Shown here: positions 1 through 10,251 of the stretch, piece by piece | Layout: each line of letters opens with the position of its first letter | Numbering within the stretch: position 1 is the stretch's first letter | Assembly (NCBI GenBank): GCA_015143295.1 | Contig: CM026574.1 | Location: forward strand, 13,642,938 to 13,706,937 | Origin: Tetracentron sinense | Taxonomy: Eukaryota; Streptophyta; Magnoliopsida; Trochodendrales; Trochodendraceae | Length of the DNA stretch: 64,000 bases | Direction of reading: 5' to 3' | The notes under the pieces: model-generated | Databases searched by the model: none | What the model was told of the DNA's origin: nothing | What the model saw: only the letters and a program-made list of their open reading frames with translations | Program-made: the position numbers and the translations under genes

Positions 1-377
1 ATTACAAAAGGAATTAAAATTGCTATTTAACTATGTTAATAAATAGTTAAAACAAGATTAGGGAGAAAAAGGAAACATATCGGAGGAGAGCTGGACTTGC
101 TAGTCTGCTTACTTACCCGATTTGGAGGATCAAGCCATAAAAAAAAAGCCACAGTAGTTTTTCAAAAGCAAACATGCTAAATAGATTTATTTTAATATTT
201 TTGGATTTTATCATGTTTTAAAGATTTTTAGATAGTAGTTCAGGTTAGCACATTTCAAATCACGAGGAAATTGGATAGTTAACTATGGTTAAATATTAAC
301 CCAATGATAGGATTAGAACTTAACCCAAACTAGGTCGAGGGGAATGGCATGCTAAAGCTGGTGTCTGTTGTTCTGGG

Positions 378-540
378 TTGTTGGGTGGTATTTGGATTAC
401 TTCCCAATACAAAATAGTTAAATATGGATTTGAGTTGTTGGGTGGTATTTGGATTACTTCCCAATACAAAATAGTTAAATATGGATTTGAGTTGTTGGGT
501 GGTATTTGGATTACCTCCCAATACAAAATAGTTGAATCTG
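378..540. repeat. 57-bp tandem repeat, three copies
   Basis: Three copies start at 378, 435 and 492, exactly 57 bp apart. The first two are nearly identical; the third degenerates after 530. Each unit begins TTGTTGGGTGGTATTTGG and ends with an ATTTGAG-like stretch. Open frames across it exist on both strands only because 57 is a multiple of three, so no gene is called. The unit holds a diverged form of the GGTAATC/GATTACC motif that recurs downstream. Confidence 0.9.
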
Positions 541-618
541 GGTTGGGAGGTAATCCGATTACCTTTCACTCCAAAACAAGTTGAAACTGAGTTTGGAGGT
601 AATCAGATTATCCCCCAA

Positions 619-1175
619 TAGGTACAGTTTGCACAACAACACTATCACGGGTCCACTAAGGGAAATGAGGGGCCATAGTCTGGAATATGGAGAACCAAAA
701 GAGACTAAAAATCAAAGGTAGGCCCACTGGGACTACTAAACATGGGCTTCGGAATACCTCTGGTGGAACCTCGGGCATCCACACATCATTGGGCATGTGA
801 CATTTAAAAGGGGAGAAGTCATTTCACTTTCTCCCCATGATATCTCTCCCCTTTGAAACGCCACATGTCCAATGATGTGTGGATGTGTGGATGGCCGAGG
901 TCCCACCTGGGGTATCCACCAGAGGTAATTTGAAGCCCTAAACAAGAGAGGAAGCCAGATTTGGACAGAAGACACTTGGGCGGTAATCAAATAATCTCCC
1001 AATCCAAAACTAGTTGAAATGGGGTTTTGACCTAGATAATCGGACAAAGTACCTTCGACCTGCGACAGTATACTAAACAACATTGTCATGAGTCCACTGA
1101 AGGAAATGGGGGCCACTACGGTCTCTAGAGTATAGGGGACCAACATAAACAAAAAGACAGAGGTGGGGCCCAATT
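619..1175. repeat. Diverged direct repeat (~110 bp) flanking a foldback element
   Basis: 619-733 and about 1050-1170 are related in direct orientation. Both run from an AACAACA-type stretch through a GGTCCACT/AGTCCACT segment and GGAAATG to a GGCCCA segment. A weaker third relative starts near 1345. The foldback element at 744-938 lies between the first two copies. Confidence 0.6.
744..938. mobile_element. Foldback MITE, about 195 bp
   Basis: The two halves are inverted repeats of each other over roughly 75-90 bp. The left arm starts GGGCTTC and the right arm ends GAAGCCC; both arms carry an ATCCACACATCATTGG core and a run of G/A next to the loop. Flanks are TAAACAT on the left (737-743) and TAAACAA on the right (939-945), an imperfect 7-bp target duplication. 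There is no coding capacity. The superfamily is not resolved. Confidence 0.8.
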
Positions 1176-2360
1176 GGATCCACCAACCAGAGGAGAGAGG
1201 CCACTAATTCGGATAACAGATTGTTTAGGTGGTAATCTTATTATCTCCTAAACAAAAACAAGCTAAAAAAGGGTTGGGAGTTAATCGGATTACCTCGAAC
1301 TCTAGCATTAGCTAAAACCGGGTTTAGAGGTAATCGGATTACCTCAGAACTGCGCCAGTTACAGCAAAAAACAACATTGATATGGGTAGTGCATCAACTA
1401 CGTCTGATTCACAAACACCTCTCAGCTTACCTAGGTGCAAAAGGGAAAAGAAAAGAGCTTATGCAAGAAAAAAGCAAAGAAAGGAGTGCTTCTCCTCCTT
1501 TAGAGTCATTGTGTTCCCCAATGTTGCTAAGTGCAACATATATAGGAGACCCCTTCACTTTGCAAGGGGAAGGGACCTTCCTCTCAACAGAAACTAAACA
1601 AAGAATATAAATGTAATAAGAGGAAGAACATATAGGGAATGAAGAAAATGGATCTACCCTTCCTCTTCTCTCAAGCTGCAAGATTGGTGATAGTTGAAAC
1701 CTCAAGAGGGAGTTGGCCTAGAGGTGTTAGCATAGAGCTTTCACCCTTTGCTGGTCAAGCTGGACCTCTGCTCACTGGTTAAGGGATGTAGGGCTCTTCA
1801 CTTTTTGAATTGCAAGCGGTTGGAGGTGGAAAAAAAGGAATGCTTTAAAATGGAAAATGGGTGGTGTATTTATAGGCTAAGGAAAGGTTAGGGTAGTTTG
1901 TGGACTAAATTTTGGGTTGGTAAGGTGCTTGGAGATTGGGGGACCAAAATAGATGTTCCTGAGAGGGAACACACAAACTGAACATTCTTTAGGAAGAGAG
2001 GTAAACACAGTACCGTCATTTCCAAATTTACATGAATTTGGTAATAAGCTTTTTACTTGAAACAAGTCTGGACTACGCCAAAATAAACTTGAATTAACTG
2101 ATCTTGGTCGGATAAAGTAAATGCCGGTAATACCATTACCTCCATTGTTACAAATTGATCAAAACAGAATGAAGGTAATCCAATTACCTCCATTCATGAA
2201 AATAGGTAAACACCATAATTGAGGTAATTCAATTATCTCCATTGTTGAAAATAGGTCAAATTGGGAGTGGAGGTAATCTGATTTCCTGCATTTCTAATAA
2301 TTGGTTAAAAAAAAAAGAAAAAGGAGGGCAGGTAATCCAATTACCTCCCAGTAGCCTAAG

Positions 2361-4789
2361 GGTTTGGATAAAGACTTGGGTTTATATTCTGGGTAATTGG
2401 GCTCTCATTGAGGCTTTGGCTTGAGGTTAGGTCATTGAGCCTTGGTTTGGACTTCCTTGAGATTTTGAGAAAAGAGAGGAATAGAGGATGCAAATATGAG
2501 GTGCTTACAATGATGGTTGTATTAAACTCTAAAGATCATTGATATTTATCATAAAGAAGGTAACATGATGAACCAAAGAGCTAGCTAGGGCTCCGCAAAG
2601 GAGAAGAAAAAATAGGAAATACAAGAAGAAGAAGGTCAATCCTACACCTTCTCATATAATGGATAAAGACCGAAACGTCAATGAAAAGCTAAAATTCATC
2701 TATGTGAGAAAGGATGTTCTAAGATGTCTTACCACTCGTACCTCCTTGAATTCTCAAAATCTTATCTTGTGTGAGGTTGAGTGATTGTGTGGTTCTCTCT
2801 TATGGCCTATGTGTTTATCATGGCCTATCTGTTCCTAGTGCTATCTCTTTGGTGTATATTAACTCATTTTACATCTTCTTTGTTTTTCATCTCTTTGATT
2901 TGGTGTTTGTTGATTAGAAAGAAAAATTCTAAAAAAATTTTGTGGTTCTTTTAGATAGTTTGTTTTTTCATTCAAATATTGAAAAATTCAAAAACATTGA
3001 AAAATCAAATAGATCAAAAAGATGTTGGTTTGGGTTATCTCTCCTATCATACTATGCTTGTTTCAATTTCCTTGCAATCATAATTCATAATTCATAATTC
3101 ATGTCAAGGTAAAAATATTGAATAAGATTGAGTTCATGAGAATATTATATCTACTAGGATTTTTTGGTGTGATTGAAATTAGACAACTTGCTAATCACAG
3201 TTAGAGTTTTGTTAACAATGTTGTTAAGTGTCATGCACATGCACTCAACTGACCCTGAAAGATGGTCTAAATTTCTAAGTATAGGTATTGCTATTATCCA
3301 TGATGGCCCACTTGGTTGACCAAATCTGGATTTACCAATAAGTTAATATCCCATTTGCCTGTGCCTCTTTATAAAAGAATGAGGCAATGAAAATGGCTAC
3401 CTATGAGATAGTGTGAAAGCCACTATTGGATGCAAACAATATGTAATGGCAACTTATGCAGACAGTAGTTATCTATCTAGGTTGCTAGTGTGAAAGCCCC
3501 TACTACCAATAGCTAGAGCTATCTACCCAAATAGAGTGAAAACCACCATTGTAAGAAAAAGATGAAAAAAAGAAAAACTAAGAAAAGAATTACAACAATG
3601 TGACTTTGTTTGTCAGAAAAAGAAAATAAAAGGCAAATTGCTTAAAAGATGAATAAGGGTGAAAATTTGTATATGATTAACAAATGCTAAGTTCAGGATT
3701 TAACAGGTTTGACTTCTAGTGATTGAGATATCTTGATTCCCTGTAATGCAATAATGTCATAACCTTAACAAAAGGGTTGAAACCTCGGAAAAGTTCAAGT
3801 CAGAAACTTCACTACACACTATATATGCTTCAAAGTGAAACTTTTCACTAAGTGTGTCTTAGATGTTGAGTCTGTAATTGATCACCATATGTGTCTAAAG
3901 TTGATGGACATATCCTCATTTAGTCAAAACTTAATAATATTAAAATTTTGGGTGAATTACTTTTGACATCCTAAAAATTGCTTAAAATATATGTGATTAT
4001 ATACTTTTGATGAGAGCATGTTTTGAGGGGGAGTTTCTTATTTTATATCTTGACAAATCTTTCATCCCTATGTGATCCCTCACGTCCTTGATATAAGTTT
4101 ATTATCTGGCATATCATAATTCAAAGGAAGGTTTCTGGATGTGAGTTTTAGGGAGAGTTTCTTCTTATCTAAATTGCAATTACGAAATCTATTTTCTTAA
4201 GAAAGATGTTGAGATTTTGATCACTTTGGAACATATGGATTTTTTTTATCTGTTTCACTGTTTATGTGGTTCATGAGATATCTTCTGGATAGTTGAAAAT
4301 TATATATGGATGACTAATGGTTTAGTCATAGTTTTGTGGATGATTTCTCTTGATGCTATCATTGCTTGGACATATGGATTTGTTCTAGATAGCTTGTCTT
4401 GATTTGGATGTTCTTTAAAGCTTATAGTACTGAAATTCTGTTATAATTTGAGTTTAATGGTTATTTCCCCTTGAATATTGATTAATGATGTTATGCTTTC
4501 GCATTCGTGCCAAAAATGGAGAGAATGTAGAAGTACATTCTCATTATCATCTATGTTCACCTGATTATTAAGCTTTGTATTTCTCATGCTTCACTTGGAT
4601 TTGTGTTTTAGCATGTGCAGGTGTATAGATCAAGTTGACATGAAAGACTGAAGAGTTTGTAGATTGTCATAATATTTTTTTGAGTCATGTAATTGGGTAA
4701 GATCTCCTTGTTTGAATGGTTTAGGAGAGTTTTTATCGAGTCATGCACTTTAGTTTGTATTTTGTCCCGGAATTGCCAAAGGGGGAGAT
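2361..4789. other. Decayed, non-coding stretch; likely 3' internal part of a Copia element
   Basis: No open frame longer than about 60 residues and no recognisable protein motif lie here. At 3390-3555 three partial copies of a segment with AGTGTGAAAGCC recur 60-75 bp apart. The last few hundred bases run directly into a polypurine tract and LTR at 4776-4790, so the right part is most likely the non-coding 3' internal region of that Copia element. The left part is unexplained. Confidence 0.4.
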
Positions 4790-5395
4790 TGTAAAGTCAT
4801 ATTTGTGTTGGCTTAATTCCAATGTCAAAATGGTATCAATCTAAGTCTAGTACCGTTGTTCCTCTAGTTATTCAAGACTGGTGAAGATGAAGCTCCAGAG
4901 ACTCAAGTGAAGTACATTCTGGCTAAAGCTTCGCTCACACTCTTAGGATGGGAAGTGACTTAGATGTCTAATAGTTACCTTATGTGGAATTGACCTAGAT
5001 AACTCTATCATTCACCTAGGTGATTAGAAATTGACCTATCTGCACATAACTCATTGACATATTGTTCTTGTATCGGTTGATCTCCGTTGTGTTTGAGATC
5101 CCTCTATAAGATAGTTAAAACCTTCAATACAGTTTTTGTTCTCTGTGTGGGTATTTGGTTGGTGTGAGCCAAATCCGTCGAAGACGGAGATCGATCTTTG
5201 GAGATCGTGGTTGGAAACTTTGAAAGGCCTTGGCTTCTGAGGAACCGGAGATGATGTTATGAATTGTGTCTTCTACTATTTCCGAACTTGATTGCTTTGT
5301 TTTACCTTAGTTCTAATTAATGGCTTGTTAAAATTCAAATTAGTAAGCATTGCTAGGAAGACCTATTCACCCCGCCCCTCTAGGTCAAAGGAATA
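4790..5395 (+). mobile_element. LTR of a SIRE/Maximus-like Copia element (3' LTR, element truncated at its 5' side)
   Basis: The polypurine tract CCAAAGGGGGAGAT (about 4776-4789) is directly followed by TGTAAAG, the expected start of a 3' LTR. The far end holds CCTATTCACCCC plus CCCTCTAGGTC, a signature near the ends of SIRE/Angela-type Copia LTRs. No matching 5' LTR or pol frame was found upstream. The exact 3' border is uncertain by about 10-15 bases. Confidence 0.6.
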
Positions 5396-5396
5396 A

Positions 5397-5603
5397 TTGA
5401 ACGAGGATATTTCACATGGTTTCTGCACAAATCGCCACCCGAACAATTTCCACAATCAAGGACATCGTGGTCGGCGTGGTCGAGGACAACAGGGTCATTC
5501 TATCTATCGTCAACATAACTCCCATGCTTGCTTTAACTATGGGTTTCACAATGGATCGAATAGCTCTAACTATGATATGCTTACCATATCATCAGTGTTT
5601 TAA
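5397..5603 (+). pseudogene. Possible Copia gag nucleocapsid fragment
   Basis: A 68-residue frame carries an Asn/His-rich, then Arg/Gly-rich segment (GHRGRRGRGQQGH) and a degenerate CCHC-like knuckle (HACFNYGFHNG). This resembles the C-terminus of a Copia gag with its second Cys replaced by Tyr. It lies immediately after the LTR end at 5395 and before the CACTA-like repeats. No other gag domain is seen, so it is a fragment at best; a chance frame cannot be excluded. Confidence 0.3.
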
Positions 5604-6774
5604 TTGTAACCATGATTGTAACTCTAAAATAATTAATTAATATTTGTAGTTGAAATGATAGCACTTACAATCATGGTCGATACTAAACTGTAATTGTTTC
5701 TTTCTAAGCATCACAATTATTTTAATAATTACCGTGATCGTTACTAAAAAAATAATTAAATAAAATCTATTTTTGAGTAAATAGAACGACCATCCTTACA
5801 ATTACGATTTCTAATAAACGGTGATTGTTATTCTAAGAATCACAGTTAGTTCAATAACCATGATCGTTGTTGATATGTTGCTGTAATTCTAATCTCAGAT
5901 GTTAGCACACATTGCATGCAGTACCAGTCTCAACCACCTAATAAACTTACAAAAATAATATCAGGATTTTCCGCAAGTATTTGAGATTGTCAGCTGGGTA
6001 CTGTAGAGTTTTGCTGTGACACATTGAAAAGTAGAATTATAGCAACACAGAAGACCAACCTTCTCTTGAATCAAGTTTCTCATTTCCAATAGAATTCAAA
6101 ATTACAACAACACTAGACATATGTGTTTCTGAAATCTTGTTATTGAATGTTACAGCACACACTGCAGTATCAGGCTAAACCATTTCAAAACTTACGGAAA
6201 TAACATCAGGATTTCCACCAAGTATTTGAAGTGGTCTGTCTGTTACTGTTATGTGTTGATGTAACATTACGACCATTCAAAAGCAGAGTTACAACAACGC
6301 ACAGACCAGCCATTTATTGAGTACAACTAAGTTCACTAAAATATTGACTGGTTGCAGATATTTATAGAGCGGACCATCGATCATGTTTGTTTATAAATCA
6401 TGATAGGACATTAAAATAATTAAATAAAATTTTTGAATCGGAATGTGAAAAGTTATTCAAAATGTTTACATTTACGTTGATAACTCATGTTATTAAAACG
6501 ATATTAGATCACAGTTATGTTAAGAATTGTGATCTATATATTAAAAAGTGATCTATTAAAATAGTTATACTCATGGTTAGGTATTAACCGTGATCTTATA
6601 TTTCTTGAAACAAATATTTTATCACGGGTTTTGTCATAACCGTAATGGAAACTCCCATTAATAAATTACAGCGATCTCTCCCACGATTTATAAGGGATTT
6701 TATCACGGTTCTCGTGAACACCGTTATTTTTCTTGAAAATGCAACCTTGATTGATAAACATATTTGTTGTAGTG
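5590..6774. mobile_element. CACTA-like DNA transposon terminal region, one end visible
   Basis: On the minus strand the element ends at 6774 with CACTACAACAAATATG, matching the CACTACAA-type termini of plant CACTA (En/Spm) elements. Inward of it, and again at 5590-5870, short subterminal repeats of the ATCACGGTT / AACCGTGAT type recur in both orientations, as in CACTA subterminal regions. No transposase is present and no matching CACTA start was found on the left, so this is a truncated or non-autonomous copy. Confidence 0.65.
5890..6312. repeat. Diverged direct duplication inside the CACTA-like element
   Basis: About 5893-6060 and 6143-6311 are two direct copies of a ~165-bp segment. Both begin with a GTTA(C)AGCACACA(T/C)TGCA stretch, contain AATATCAGGATTT or AACATCAGGATTT and AAGTATTTGA, and end with CA(C)AGACCA. 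They lie between the two clusters of subterminal repeats. No coding sequence is present. Confidence 0.75.
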
Positions 6775-6876
6775 AGGTTAGTTTTGTTTTTGGAGGGGGG
6801 GAGACAATAGAGTTCAACTACTCAAACACGTGATGCACAGACAAGATTTCCTATTCGTGACAAATATGCAACTTGC

Positions 6877-6929
6877 CCTCACACACGCGTGTGCACACAC
6901 ACACAGACATATATATATATATATATATA
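6877..6929. repeat. Compound CA/TA microsatellite
   Basis: A CACACGCGTGTGCACACACACACA run passes into nine or more TA units ending at about 6929. It is simple-sequence DNA just outside the CACTA terminus. Confidence 0.9.
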
Positions 6930-6940
6930 GAACAATATTG

Positions 6941-7130
6941 ATCCATTGGAGGGAATTTTGGGGATTGTGATAGGAGGGATGGAGAGAGAGCATATAGAGA
7001 TTTGTTGATCCATTGGAGGGTTTTAGGAGATTGTGATACGAGAGATAGAGAGAAAATGTAGTGAATACTAGTCCATGGGAGGGATTTTAGGAGATTGTGA
7101 TAAGAGGGATAGAAAGAGAGTGTAGATACA
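6941..7130. repeat. ~65-bp tandem repeat, three copies
   Basis: Copies start at 6941, 7008 and 7071 (67 and 63 bp apart). Each has a (A/G)TCCATTGGAGGG-like start, a GGAGATTGTGATA core and a purine-rich AGAGAGAG tail. No coding sequence is present. Confidence 0.85.
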
Positions 7131-7249
7131 TATTAGATTTTATTTTTTTTAATTAAATCTTAATAATTCCATAATCTTCGCCTTATGAGTGGTTAGTTCT
7201 AAAAAAAAATTTATTTTTTAGATTCCCAAGCTTTGAGCGTGTTTTCATT

Positions 7250-7420
7250 GAACTCGGATGGGCAACAGCGCTTGCTGTTGCGCTGTTGCCCATATGTGTC
7301 TTATAAAATGAGGGCCCACCTACTGTTTACATGGGAATCACCAAATGATAAAAATGGAGCCCATTGCAAGACACATACGGGCAACAGCGCAACAGCGAGC
7401 GCTGTTGCCCATCCGAACTC
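7250..7420. mobile_element. Mutator-like MITE (171 bp) with 9-bp target duplication
   Basis: The element starts GAACTCGGATGGGCAAC and ends with the complement, apart from two differences in the first six bases. Inverted arms reach about 50 bp and are rich in AACAGCG/CGCTGTT. GTTTTCATT occurs directly on both sides (7241-7249 and 7421-7429), a perfect 9-bp target duplication typical of Mutator-like elements. The central ~70 bp is unique and non-coding. A related terminal sequence (GCCCATCCGAATTC) near 25171 suggests an older relative in the window. Confidence 0.88.
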
Positions 7421-7946
7421 GTTTTCATTGGATGGTCTGTGTAGGAAAAAGTATCTTTGCATTTTAATAGTGTGGGAGCCTAACATGAAATTTCATGTGA
7501 GGTACACCTAACAGAAGATTTGTGCTATTGGTCCCACATATTATTCTTAGCTGCTAGATGCGAAAGCCGGGTGCAAATAGGAGTCCAAGACTGCCTTTCG
7601 CATGTTTAGAATAGCTTTTTGTTTATCTCCTTTATTTTCAATCCTTTCAAAGTAAAATTAATTCTTGGATTTTTTTTTTTTATTGTATTCTTCCACTAAT
7701 AAACCAAAGAAGATTAACATTTGCTCATGTAGCTCTAGTATTCATAGGAATAACTCTCTCAAATCACTACTAAGAAACTAAAATACCATAACATTCGAAT
7801 GGACGTTGTCCCCGTCGAATGTTTGTAAATTCAAGGCTTGAATATGCCCTTAGTCTAGCATAAGAAATAATGCCTAGTGAGAAAAAAAATGTCATTAATC
7901 ATCAGCGACATGGCATGCAGGAGGTCACTCACCATTACAAACCCAA

Positions 7947-10190
7947 CTAATTACCGTGTTTTGTTTGTCGGTTGAAGATGCTAGGTCCATAGGTAGAGTA
8001 GACTATATGAATAAGGAGGGGAAATTGCAATGAAACAAATGAAGTAATTGGAACCAAAGCCATAAAAGAGACAGGAATGGCAACCCATGAGAAACGATCA
8101 CGAAGAACAATAAAAAGGGTTGCACCAAAGGATATCCTAAGAACATAAATACTGAAGTGGCGGAAGAAAATAGAGATAACGCGTCTGATACAATATAAAC
8201 CATAAAGGAGTTATGTCCAAGGAAAATGGGGATGCCCGTATTACCGTTGTTACCACCTGGTACAGTAAAGGCTGCTGCAAACATAACCGCTACAATAAGA
8301 GTGGCCACAACAATGGATGCGCATGCTATATCTTTCATCATTTTTTCTCCTTCTTTCACCAGCTTTTCGTGCTCCTTAGTAAACAATGTGCGAGCTGTCA
8401 TACCTTCATGGTTTTTATCTTCTTTGTACCGTCGTAGGATGAGACCGTTTGGTGTGTGCAACTCGGCACACAGATCTTGTGTGCCCTATACCAAACGATG
8501 CCATGTGTCTCTAAACCTCCCCTGAGATTGACGCCGTCTAAAAAATACAAAAAGGAAACTTCGTTTAGAGTGATGTGAATCAAGACGACTAAAAAGGAAG
8601 GTTTCCAATCTTTGTTCTCTCTCTTCTCCCTTTCTTCTTTCTCCCTTACCTCTTCCAACTCCCTGCATGCTCGTAGGAAAACCCATGCAAGGAGACACTA
8701 AAAGGTGTAAGAATCTCAATCACCTATAAGATCAATTAACAGGAAAATAAAATAAGATGAAAATAAACTTCCTAGGAGTCCACTTAACGTACTACCTCTT
8801 TCAAATTTGAAGTTCAGTTAATACCATTTTTTGGGTCATAGAATTGTATAGCCCAAAGCTGGCCTGATCAGATAATCACAACCGTTTGAACCATGGTATT
8901 CTTTTGTCATATTGTAAGATTATGATGAATTATCCCTTGTTGTTTTCAAGGGAAATGATCTCACATTTTGCAACCAACCCCTTCTCGGAAGGACGTGTCA
9001 CTCCTTTTCTTCTTTGCACACACAAAATTGTTTTATTTTGAGCGGTTTGAATAACTCACGAAATGTAATTCTCTTCTTACAAATAATTTAATTCAAATTA
9101 TTTATAAGTTACTTTAAATTTATCTGGCATCCATTCCTATTGTGTATCTATGATGCTAGGTCCCAATGAGAGCGAGAAGAGGTAAGGGAGAAATTAAGAA
9201 GAAGAGGGAAGATAGATAATTAAGAATAATTATCAACCGAGTTATCAGTGTCACTGTCTCTGCAACGCCTAGAGTTAGAAGAGGTAAGGGAGAAAGCAGA
9301 AGAGGGGAAGAGAAGACAGTAGGGAAGAGAGACCTTCCAGTTTACATCTTGAGTTTCTTTTTTTTGTTTATTAGGAAAGGAATGGATGGAGGTTGATGGT
9401 GTCAATCTCATGTGAGGTGGGTTGGATGCTTTAAGGACACATGGCGCCGTTTGGTATGGGGCACACAAGATCTGTGTGCCGGGTTGCACACACCAAACGG
9501 TCTCTCGTAGGATGTTCTCTACCTCCTACGAAGGTAAAAAAAAAACGCACAAGTATATATCAAATTCGTAATTAAGGAATGTAATCAAAATTACTCATAT
9601 TAAAAATCTAAGAAATTAAGTGAGAGGATCACCCTAAACCATTGTAGCTCCCGTTGCATCTGTAGAGCTGCACCCGAGATTCTGGAAAGTTGGGAGGAAG
9701 GTGCTAACATCCCAGCTAGATGCATAGTATTGTGATCGAATTTATCCCTTATCACTGTCGTTCCATTATTCTGCGCACCAGTTCCAATTAAGAAGTTGTA
9801 TATTTTTTCTTGGCGATGTAAAATTGCAGCACAAAATATGTTTTGACCATTTTCATCAACCACCAGTTCGAGAATAGGACAGTGTTTAATAATCTTGACA
9901 ACGAACTCAGTATTTCCATACATGATAGAATCCATGAGTGCTGAATGTGCTCTAATCTCCTTGAGCTGTGAGGCATCGAAAGGAGAAATTTCCTTGCAAA
10001 TGCAACTGAGTAGTTGAAGGGCTTCAGTGTTCATCAGCTTCCTGTCGAATATTTGCTGGATACCTGGGACTGTGACCAGCACACTGTCAAGATTCATGGG
10101 AAAGTATAAGGACTTAAGAGAGAAGGCGTTGCACTTGCATACCGAATCGTTTAAGGAGATTCCAAACTAGTACACGAAACCGCTCAAGCG
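7947..10190 (-). pseudogene. Ankyrin-repeat PGG-domain protein pseudogene (ITN1/ACD6-like), 3' half
   Basis: This family consists of membrane proteins with N-terminal ankyrin repeats and a C-terminal PGG domain, linked to stress and defence signalling. Three exons can be modelled on the minus strand: 10190-10143 (VLVWNLLKRF), 10069-9633 (a segment from VPGIQQIF through an ankyrin-like stretch to RELQWFR) and 9525-7947. Introns of 73 and 107 bp have GT..AG borders and the reading phase is kept across both joins. The last exon has ARTLFTKEHEKLVKEGEK, then the PGG hydrophobic segment with AAAFTVPGGNN. It is broken three ways. A 1,064-bp Mutator-like element splits it at 9504-8441. A deletion with frameshift near 8134 removes about 35 family-typical residues, and the frame resumes as ATLFIVLRDRFSW, ending in YGPSIFNRQTK. 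Copia sequence replaces the upstream exons near 10252. The product is therefore non-functional. Confidence 0.88.
8441..9504. mobile_element. Non-autonomous Mutator-like element (1,064 bp) inserted in the PGG exon
   Basis: The left end reads GAGACCGTTTGGTGTGTGC and the right end is its complement. Inverted arms continue imperfectly for about 240-260 bp (8441-8680 against 9245-9504), through a CGGCACACAGATCTTGTGTG core and a pyrimidine-rich stretch. TCGTAGGAT is duplicated exactly at 8432-8440 and 9505-9513. Long terminal inverted repeats plus a 9-bp duplication fit the Mutator superfamily. The 560-bp interior has no transposase or captured exon that I can recognise. Part of the right arm's purine-rich sequence is directly repeated at 9170-9215. 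Confidence 0.9.
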
Positions 10191-10251
10191 CTGCAATAAA
10201 AAACAAAATTTGCTAACTTAGAATGTTGGCGCAGATTATTAGCCAGCTATC

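Larger units (their letters stand above)
541..2360. repeat. Dispersed near-palindromic GGTAATC..GATTACC motif field
   Basis: A short near-palindrome of the form GGTAATCNNATTACCTCC recurs at about 549, 598, 982, 1231, 1280, 1329, 2126, 2174, 2223, 2272 and 2331. Several copies sit 48-50 bp apart (1231/1280/1329 and 2126/2174/2223/2272), suggesting a very old tandem array with a ~49-bp period. No convincing gene lies in this stretch; the short open frames are low-complexity shadows. Confidence 0.7.

Noticed and set aside
736-1173. 145-residue minus-strand frame
   Set aside because: It runs through a foldback element and a diverged direct repeat. The frame is a by-product of the repeats, with no recognisable domain.
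9600-9632. Continuation of the ankyrin exon frame past QWFR to a later stop, and the apparent ATG at 10097 as start
   Set aside because: Both lie in introns by GT..AG borders that keep phase. The upstream exon VLVWNLLKRF joins the next exon only if the ATG at 10097 is intronic.
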